NCBI GenBank assembly: GCA_015767355.1
Contig: JADWMH010000075.1
Span: 1-9,107, forward strand
DNA length: 9,107 nt
Reading direction: 5' to 3'
DNA from: Gammaproteobacteria bacterium
GTDB lineage: Bacteria; Pseudomonadota; Gammaproteobacteria; Chromatiales; Chromatiaceae
Each line of letters begins with the position of its first letter. Position 1 is the stretch's first letter. Position numbers and translations under genes: made by a program. Of the stretch, positions 4,400 through 9,107 are shown piece by piece. The notes beneath the pieces are model-generated. The model made no database searches, had not been told where the DNA came from, and was given only the letters and a program-made list of their open reading frames with translations.

Positions 4400-5614
4400 A
4401 TGAATTTCCCCATCTATCTTGACTACTCTGCAACCACGCCGGTTGACCCGCGCGTTGCTGAAAATATGTGCCGCTATCTGACACCCGATGGCATTTTTGG
4501 AAATCCGGCCTCCAGTTCGCATTCGTTTGGCTGGGCGGCGGAAGATGCGGTCAAGCAGGCGCGCCAGGATGTTGCCGATCTGATCAATGCCGATGCAAGA
4601 GAGATCGTATGGACCTCCGGAGCGACAGAATCCGATAACCTGGCGATCAAGGGCGTGGCGCACTTTTACCACAAAAAAGGCAAGCATATTGTCACTGTCA
4701 AGACTGAACACAAGGCAGTGCTTGACAGTTGCCGGCAACTCGAACGCGAAGGCTATGAAATTACCTACCTCGATGTCGAGCCAAATGGCCTGCTTGATCT
4801 GGAGAAATTTCGCGCTGCACTGCGTGAAGATACCATCCTTGCCTCTGTTATGCATGTCAACAACGAGATTGGCGTAATTCAGGATATTGCCTCTATCGGG
4901 GAAATTTGTAGAGAAAATAAAGTTATATTTCATGTAGATGGGGCGCAAAGCGCAGGTAAAGTGCCAATTGATGTCCAGGCAGTCAAGGTTGACCTGATGA
5001 GCTTCTCCGCGCACAAGATCTATGGCCCCAAGGGTGTTGGCGCGCTCTATGTGCGACGCAAGCCACGCATCCGCCTCGAAGCTCAGATGCATGGCGGCGG
5101 ACATGAGCGCGGTATGCGCTCTGGCACGCTGGCGACCCACCAGCTGGTTGGCATGGGAGACGCATTCCGCATAGCCCGTGAAGAGATGGGCAAAGACAAT
5201 GAACGTCTGATGCAGCTGCGTGATCGACTTTGGGATGGCCTCAAAGATATGGAGGAGGTCTACCTTAACGGTGATCTTGAGCAGCGTATTGCAGGCAACC
5301 TGAATATCAGCTTCAACTATGTCGAAGGCGAGAGCCTGATGATGGCCTTGAAAAACATGGCGGTCTCTTCGGGATCCGCCTGTACCTCTGCATCGTTGGA
5401 ACCAAGCTATGTGCTGCGCGCACTGGGACGGGACGACGAGTTGGCGCACAGCTCAATCCGTTTTACCATAGGACGTTTCTCGACAGCAGAAGAGATTGAC
5501 TATGTCATTGAGATGATGCATGAACAGGTTAAACGGCTGCGTGAACTCTCCCCGCTGTGGGATATGTATAAAGACGGCATCGATATCAAGTCCATCGAAT
5601 GGGCGGCGCATTGA
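4400..5614 (+). CDS. iscS: Cysteine desulfurase IscS
   Basis: A 404-residue pyridoxal-phosphate enzyme, the same length as E. coli IscS, beginning MNFPIYLDYSATTPVDPRVA. It converts cysteine to alanine and holds the sulfur as a persulfide for IscU, tRNA thiolation (TusA, ThiI) and other acceptors. Seen directly: His104 (TEHK) stacking on the cofactor, the HVDGAQ block (178-183), the cofactor lysine Lys206 in SFSAHKIYGPKG, and the mobile-loop cysteine Cys328 in SSGSACTSASLEPSYVLRALG's first part (323-340). The C-terminal region, ending LWDMYKDGIDIKSIEWAAH, is the group I IscS tail that docks IscU. It is the first gene of the operon here because iscR is absent. A weak ribosome-binding site precedes it. 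Confidence 0.97.
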   Translation: MNFPIYLDYSATTPVDPRVAENMCRYLTPDGIFGNPASSSHSFGWAAEDAVKQARQDVADLINADAREIVWTSGATESDNLAIKGVAHFYHKKGKHIVTVKTEHKAVLDSCRQLEREGYEITYLDVEPNGLLDLEKFRAALREDTILASVMHVNNEIGVIQDIASIGEICRENKVIFHVDGAQSAGKVPIDVQAVKVDLMSFSAHKIYGPKGVGALYVRRKPRIRLEAQMHGGGHERGMRSGTLATHQLVGMGDAFRIAREEMGKDNERLMQLRDRLWDGLKDMEEVYLNGDLEQRIAGNLNISFNYVEGESLMMALKNMAVSSGSACTSASLEPSYVLRALGRDDELAHSSIRFTIGRFSTAEEIDYVIEMMHEQVKRLRELSPLWDMYKDGIDIKSIEWAAH

Positions 5615-5619
5615 GGCAG

Positions 5620-5648
5620 GTTTTAGGCTATTAGGTTTTAAGTTTTAA
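5620..5648 (-). repeat. CTAAAAC/TTAAAAC heptanucleotide array, inverted copy inside the isc operon
   Basis: On the plus strand the units read GTTTTAG (5620-5626), an 8-nt interrupted unit (5627-5634), GTTTTAA (5635-5641) and GTTTTAA (5642-5648); the complements are CTAAAAC and TTAAAAC. It starts 6 nt after the iscS stop codon and leaves the iscU ribosome-binding site (GAGGG 5656-5660) intact. It explains why the iscS-iscU gap (53 nt) is the longest within the operon. Confidence 0.65.
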
Positions 5649-5667
5649 GTACATCGAGGGTAGTAGC

Positions 5668-6051
5668 ATGGCATACGGTGAAAAAGTCATTGATCATTAT
5701 GAACATCCGCGTAATGTTGGCGTCATGGATATAGAATCCAGCGATGTCGGCACCGGCATGGTGGGAGCTCCGGCCTGTGGTGACGTGATGCGCCTGCAAA
5801 TCCAGGTCAGCGATGACGGCGTTATTGAAGACGCCAAATTCAAAACCTATGGCTGCGGCTCAGCGATCGCTTCCAGCAGCCTGCTCACCGAGTGGGTCAA
5901 GGGCAAGACCCTGGAGGAGGCCCAGGAGATCAAGAATACCGATATCGCCGAGGAGTTGGCATTACCCCCTGTGAAAGTACACTGTTCGGTGCTTGCAGAA
6001 GATGCGATCCGTGCAGCGATTACCGACTATCAATCCAAACAGGAAGACTGA
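5668..6051 (+). CDS. iscU: Fe-S cluster assembly scaffold IscU
   Basis: A 127-residue scaffold protein (E. coli IscU is 128) on which [2Fe-2S] and [4Fe-4S] clusters are built from IscS sulfur, iron and electrons from Fdx. All cluster ligands and helpers are present: Cys37 and Asp39 in GAPACGD, Cys63 in YGCGSAIASSS, His105 and Cys106 in VHCS. The HscA recognition motif LPPVK is at 99-103, directly before the last cysteine, consistent with hscA and hscB downstream. The Asp39 position keeps the usual Asp, whose replacement by Ala stabilises the cluster in other IscU proteins. GAGGG at 5656-5660 gives a well-spaced ribosome-binding site for ATG 5668. Confidence 0.97.
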   Translation: MAYGEKVIDHYEHPRNVGVMDIESSDVGTGMVGAPACGDVMRLQIQVSDDGVIEDAKFKTYGCGSAIASSSLLTEWVKGKTLEEAQEIKNTDIAEELALPPVKVHCSVLAEDAIRAAITDYQSKQED

Positions 6052-6054
6052 CAA

Positions 6055-6378
6055 GTGGCTGTCACCCTGACACAAGCCGCGGCAGATCGCGTCTCCAGTT
6101 TCCTTGCCAATCGAGGCAAGGGGCTCGGCGTGCGGCTTGGTGTAAAGACATCCGGTTGTTCAGGAATGGCCTATATCATCGAATTCGTGGATGAGACCGG
6201 CGAAGATGATACGATTTTTGAAGATCATGGCGTAAAAGTCATCATTGATAAAAAGAGCCTCATCTATCTCGACGGCACCGAACTTGATTTTGGCAAGGAA
6301 GGTCTCAATGAAGGCTTTAAGTTCAACAATCCCAATGCCAAGAATCAGTGCGGCTGCGGTGAGAGTTTTACCATATAG
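6055..6378 (+). CDS. iscA: A-type Fe-S carrier protein IscA
   Basis: A 107-residue A-type carrier, exactly the length of E. coli IscA, that binds iron or a cluster and passes [4Fe-4S] clusters to target enzymes. The three conserved cysteines are Cys35 (TSGCSGMAY), Cys99 and Cys101 (CGCGESF). LDGTELDF (72-79) and KEGLNEGFKFNNPN (81-94) are further family blocks. Translation starts at GTG, 3 nt after the iscU stop codon; AGGA at 6041-6044 inside iscU serves as ribosome-binding site. This GTG start is supported by the length match and by the sequence AVTLTQAAADRV aligning with the E. coli N-terminus. The tight spacing implies translation coupled to iscU. Confidence 0.96.
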   Translation: MAVTLTQAAADRVSSFLANRGKGLGVRLGVKTSGCSGMAYIIEFVDETGEDDTIFEDHGVKVIIDKKSLIYLDGTELDFGKEGLNEGFKFNNPNAKNQCGCGESFTI

Positions 6379-6393
6379 CCCACAACACTCCTT

Positions 6394-6942
6394 ATGCTTG
6401 ATCTGTCGAAAAACTACTTCGAGCTATTTGGCATGTCTATCGGATATGTCATTGATAACCAAAAGATTCGACAGCGTTATCGCGATCTTCAACGTGTTGT
6501 GCATCCTGATCGATATATCAACGCAACGGAACATGAGCAGCGGCTTGCCATGCAGGGATCTGTGTATATCAACGAAGCCTTCGAAACGCTCAAAGACCCT
6601 CTGCGGCGCGCACAATATCTGCTGCGCCTGCACGGCGTGGATTTTGATCCTGATACAGAGACCACCACAGACACTGGCTTTTTGATGGAGCAGCTGGAAC
6701 TGCGCGAAGAGCTCTCTGAAATTCCCGGGCAGACAGACCCAATGGCTGCTGCTTCCCTGTTTATGGATCGTGTCAGCACCATGTTCAACAGACTCATCAG
6801 CAGCATGGCAATTGATTTCGAGATGCCGGATGAAAAGCAGCTGCAAGTGGCGCGAGAAAAAGTAAGAAAAATGCAATTCCTGAAAAAGCTTCATACAGAG
6901 GCTGAAATAGTCGAGGCCAGACTGGAAGAGGAGATGCTCTAA
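6394..6942 (+). CDS. hscB: J-domain co-chaperone HscB
   Basis: A 182-residue Hsc20-type co-chaperone (E. coli HscB is 171), which brings IscU to HscA and stimulates its ATPase. The N-terminal J domain (about 6-80) carries the essential HPD at 37-39. The C-terminal helical domain begins near AQYLLRLHG (73-81) and includes FLMEQLELREEL (96-107), the family's signature for IscU contact. The start at 6394 adds five residues before YFELFG compared with E. coli; no clear Shine-Dalgarno sequence is seen, so reinitiation after iscA (15 nt upstream) is likely. Its stop overlaps the hscA start by one base. Confidence 0.95.
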   Translation: MLDLSKNYFELFGMSIGYVIDNQKIRQRYRDLQRVVHPDRYINATEHEQRLAMQGSVYINEAFETLKDPLRRAQYLLRLHGVDFDPDTETTTDTGFLMEQLELREELSEIPGQTDPMAAASLFMDRVSTMFNRLISSMAIDFEMPDEKQLQVAREKVRKMQFLKKLHTEAEIVEARLEEEML

Positions 6943-8813
6943 TGGCTTTGTTGCAAATCGCCGAGCCAGGGCAGACCGAGGCGCCGCATCAACACCGGCT
7001 TGCCGCCGGCATCGATCTGGGAACCACAAATTCACTGGTAGCGGCTGTGCGCAGCGGGCAACCGCAAACACTCGCCGACAAGCAGGAAGAGCATCTGCTG
7101 CCATCCGTCGTCGCATATACAGAGTCCGGCATCATCGTGGGTGAAGAGGCGCGGCAGCAGCAAATTGCTGATCCTCTGAATACCATGAGTTCCATCAAAC
7201 GCATGATGGGACGAGGTGTTGAGGATCTGCGTCTTCTGGGTGATGAACTTCCCTACAGGTTCGCAGCAACCGACTCTGCTGTCCCCCGCATACAAACCCG
7301 CCGCGGCAATGTGACTCCGGTCGAGGTCTCGGCTGAGATCCTCAAAGTGCTGCAGCAACGGGCCGAGGAGGCGCTTGGTGGAGCATTGAATGGCGTGGTG
7401 GTGACCGTACCCGCCTATTTTGACGATGCCCAGCGACAGGCCACCAAGGATGCTGCCGGACTTGCCGGCCTGAATGTCTTCCGGCTGCTCAACGAACCGA
7501 CTGCGGCAGCTATTGCCTATGGACTGGACAAGAGCACCGACGGTATCCACGCTATCTATGACCTTGGCGGCGGAACCTTCGACATCTCTATTCTGCGTCT
7601 CAATAAAGGCGTCTTTGAAGTGATGGCGACAGGCGGTGATTCAGCGCTTGGCGGCGATGATTTTGACCATCTCATTGCTGAGTGGATTATTGCACAGGCT
7701 GATATTTCAGAAATGGACGCCGGTCTGCAGTGTCAACTGATGCAGACTGCACGCTCTGTTAAAGAATCACTCACACAGCACGAGCGCGCCGGCATCGATG
7801 TAAGCAGCGTCGGCTGGCAGGGTGAACTCGATCGCCACACCTTCAACCAGCTTGTCGATCCCCTGATTCGTAAAACGATTATTGCCTGCCGCCGGGCGCT
7901 GCGTGATGCAGGAGTCACGGCGGAAGAGATCGAGGATGTGGTGATGGTCGGCGGTTCAACACGTGTCCCACGTGTGCGTGAACTGGTGGGCGAATTTTTT
8001 GGCCGTGAACCGCTGGTCGACATCGACCCGGACCGGGTTGTTGCGATCGGCGCTGCAGTACAGGCTGACATACTAGCCGGCAACAAACCTGAAGCGGAGA
8101 TCCTGCTGCTTGATGTGACGCCGCTGTCACTCGGCATTGAGACCATGGGCGGCCTGGTTGAAACCATCATCCCGCGCAACACCACCATTCCGGTCGCACG
8201 CGCCCAGGAGTTTACCACCTTTAAAGACGGGCAGAGCGCCATGGCGGTGCATGTCGTCCAGGGCGAACGCGACCTGGTCGCTGACTGCCGTTCACTGGCG
8301 CGATTTGAATTGCGTGGCATTCCACCAATGGTTGCCGGAGCCGCGCGCATCCGGGTTACTTTTCAGGTTGATGCCGACGGCCTGCTCAGTGTCGAGGCGG
8401 AAGAGCAGATGCAGCACGTCAGTGCGAGTATTGAAGTGAAACCCTCCTATGGCCTGTCAGACAAGGAGATTGCCGATATGCTGCGCTCATCAATGGAACA
8501 TGCCGAGGATGATGTCAAATTTCGTCAACTGCGCGAACAACAGGTGGAAGCCGAACGCGTCATTGAGGCGCTGACAGCCGCATTGGTAAAAGATGGCGAT
8601 CAGCTGCTGAATGATGACGAGCGACAACTGATCGACGCTGCATTACAGGAGTTGCAGCAGCTGTCCCATGGAGATGATGCCGCAGCAATCGAGGATGGCG
8701 TCAAATCACTGGAGCAGAGCTGTGATTTCTATGTCGAACGCCGTATGAACAGCAGCATCCATGACGCCATGGCCGGCCACAACATTCATGAATTCGACAC
8801 CCCGGAGAAGTAA
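6942..8813 (+). CDS. hscA: Hsp70-family chaperone HscA
   Basis: A 623-residue specialised Hsp70 (E. coli HscA is 616) that binds the LPPVK motif of IscU and uses ATP to speed cluster transfer to apo-proteins. The nucleotide-binding domain (about 20-385) shows GIDLGTTNSLV (23-33), NEPTAAAIAYGL (184-195), DLGGGTFD (207-214) and GGSTRVPRVR (337-346). The linker LLLDVTPLSLGIET (388-401) leads into the substrate-binding beta domain (about 402-505) and helical lid (about 506-610). The N-terminus MALLQIAEPGQTEAPHQHRL closely resembles E. coli HscA, which fixes the start. The ATG overlaps the hscB stop as TAATG, with GAGGAG at 6928-6933 as ribosome-binding site. The lid's end is more diverged, as usual. 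Confidence 0.97.
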   Translation: MALLQIAEPGQTEAPHQHRLAAGIDLGTTNSLVAAVRSGQPQTLADKQEEHLLPSVVAYTESGIIVGEEARQQQIADPLNTMSSIKRMMGRGVEDLRLLGDELPYRFAATDSAVPRIQTRRGNVTPVEVSAEILKVLQQRAEEALGGALNGVVVTVPAYFDDAQRQATKDAAGLAGLNVFRLLNEPTAAAIAYGLDKSTDGIHAIYDLGGGTFDISILRLNKGVFEVMATGGDSALGGDDFDHLIAEWIIAQADISEMDAGLQCQLMQTARSVKESLTQHERAGIDVSSVGWQGELDRHTFNQLVDPLIRKTIIACRRALRDAGVTAEEIEDVVMVGGSTRVPRVRELVGEFFGREPLVDIDPDRVVAIGAAVQADILAGNKPEAEILLLDVTPLSLGIETMGGLVETIIPRNTTIPVARAQEFTTFKDGQSAMAVHVVQGERDLVADCRSLARFELRGIPPMVAGAARIRVTFQVDADGLLSVEAEEQMQHVSASIEVKPSYGLSDKEIADMLRSSMEHAEDDVKFRQLREQQVEAERVIEALTAALVKDGDQLLNDDERQLIDAALQELQQLSHGDDAAAIEDGVKSLEQSCDFYVERRMNSSIHDAMAGHNIHEFDTPEK

Positions 8814-9107
8814 TGCCCCAGTTGATATTTCTTCCGAATGAGGAGCACTGTCCGGAGGGCATGGTGATCGAAGCCGATGCGGGTACAACCATCTGCGATG
8901 CGGCGCTCGCACATGGCATCGAGATAGAACATGCCTGTGAGAAATCCTGCGCGTGCACCACCTGTCACGTCATCGTGCGCGAGGGTTTTGATTCATTGGA
9001 GGAGTCCACCGAGATCGAAGATGATATGCTCGACAAGGCGTGGGGTCTTGAACCTGATTCCCGACTCAGCTGTCAGGCAGTCGTAGACGAAGAGGACCTG
9101 GTGATCG
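8813..9107 (+). CDS. fdx: ISC-type [2Fe-2S] ferredoxin Fdx, 3' end cut by window
   Basis: The first 98 codons of an adrenodoxin-type ferredoxin (E. coli Fdx is 111 residues), running off the window. It donates electrons for persulfide reduction and cluster coupling on IscU and binds IscS. The four ligands Cys42, Cys48, Cys51 (in ACEKSCACTTCH, 41-52) and Cys87 (RLSCQA) are present, as is the non-ligand Cys46 and the acidic helix EDDMLDKAWGLEP (69-81) used for partner docking. The ATG overlaps the hscA stop codon by one base (TAATG), with GGAG at 8804-8807 as ribosome-binding site. This frame is in the last 295 bases and is open to the end. Confidence 0.95.
   Translation, partial: MPQLIFLPNEEHCPEGMVIEADAGTTICDAALAHGIEIEHACEKSCACTTCHVIVREGFDSLEESTEIEDDMLDKAWGLEPDSRLSCQAVVDEEDLVI

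Noticed and set aside
4388..5449. A 353-codon open frame on the minus strand
   Set aside because: It lies opposite iscS, whose catalytic residues are intact. The frame's protein has no recognisable family features and arises from codon bias in iscS.
6378..6394. A repeat copy between iscA and hscB, because CTCCTTA recurs there
   Set aside because: Only a 7-nt match (6387-6393 region) with no heptad periodicity around it; chance is enough.
6424..7116. A 230-codon open frame on the minus strand
   Set aside because: It is opposite hscB and the start of hscA, both clearly conserved.
7733..8350. A 205-codon Ser/Arg-rich open frame on the minus strand
   Set aside because: Low-complexity translation opposite hscA, a typical antisense artefact.

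Overview
The window looks like a chromosomal segment of a gammaproteobacterium. The order suhB (divergent), trmJ, cysE, iscS-iscU-iscA-hscB-hscA-fdx is the Pseudomonas-type version of the ISC locus, and the Isc proteins match the Escherichia coli proteins closely in length and catalytic residues. The genus cannot be told from the sequence. All proteins are recognisable household families; there is no phage, IS element, CRISPR array, RNA gene or defence system.

Layout. 1-274: spacer made largely of short repeats (a CCGGAAT palindrome, an inverted array of 9-nt CACGAAA units, and a 7-nt repeat array). 275-1513 (+): a DUF1015 family protein. 1514-1651: a short spacer between convergent genes with two heptanucleotide arrays and an imperfect hairpin. 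1652-2449 (-): suhB, an inositol monophosphatase family protein. 2450-2633: divergent spacer ending in a second CCGGAATGACGG repeat. 2634-3359 (+): trmJ, a tRNA 2'-O-methyltransferase. 3360-3445: spacer with nine in-phase heptanucleotides. 3446-4300 (+): cysE, serine acetyltransferase. 4301-4399: isc promoter and leader. 4400 to the window end (+): iscS, iscU, iscA, hscB, hscA and a truncated fdx, tightly packed and partly overlapping.

How the genes work together. CysE makes O-acetylserine, the precursor of cysteine. IscS takes sulfur from cysteine and passes it to the scaffold IscU. Fdx supplies electrons. HscB and HscA dock on the LPPVK motif of IscU and drive cluster release. IscA is an A-type carrier. 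The isc genes after iscS have spacings of 53, 3 and 15 nt and then two 1-nt overlaps, so they are almost certainly one operon.

The most notable points are regulatory and structural. The repressor gene iscR, normally between cysE and iscS, is missing, yet a good IscR type-1-like operator overlaps a strong sigma70-like promoter just upstream of iscS and runs into the cysE stop codon. The other notable feature is the density of small dispersed repeats in nearly every spacer, including one array inside the isc operon between iscS and iscU. Two of the repeat families share a 7-nt period and are joined in phase at 3367-3429.
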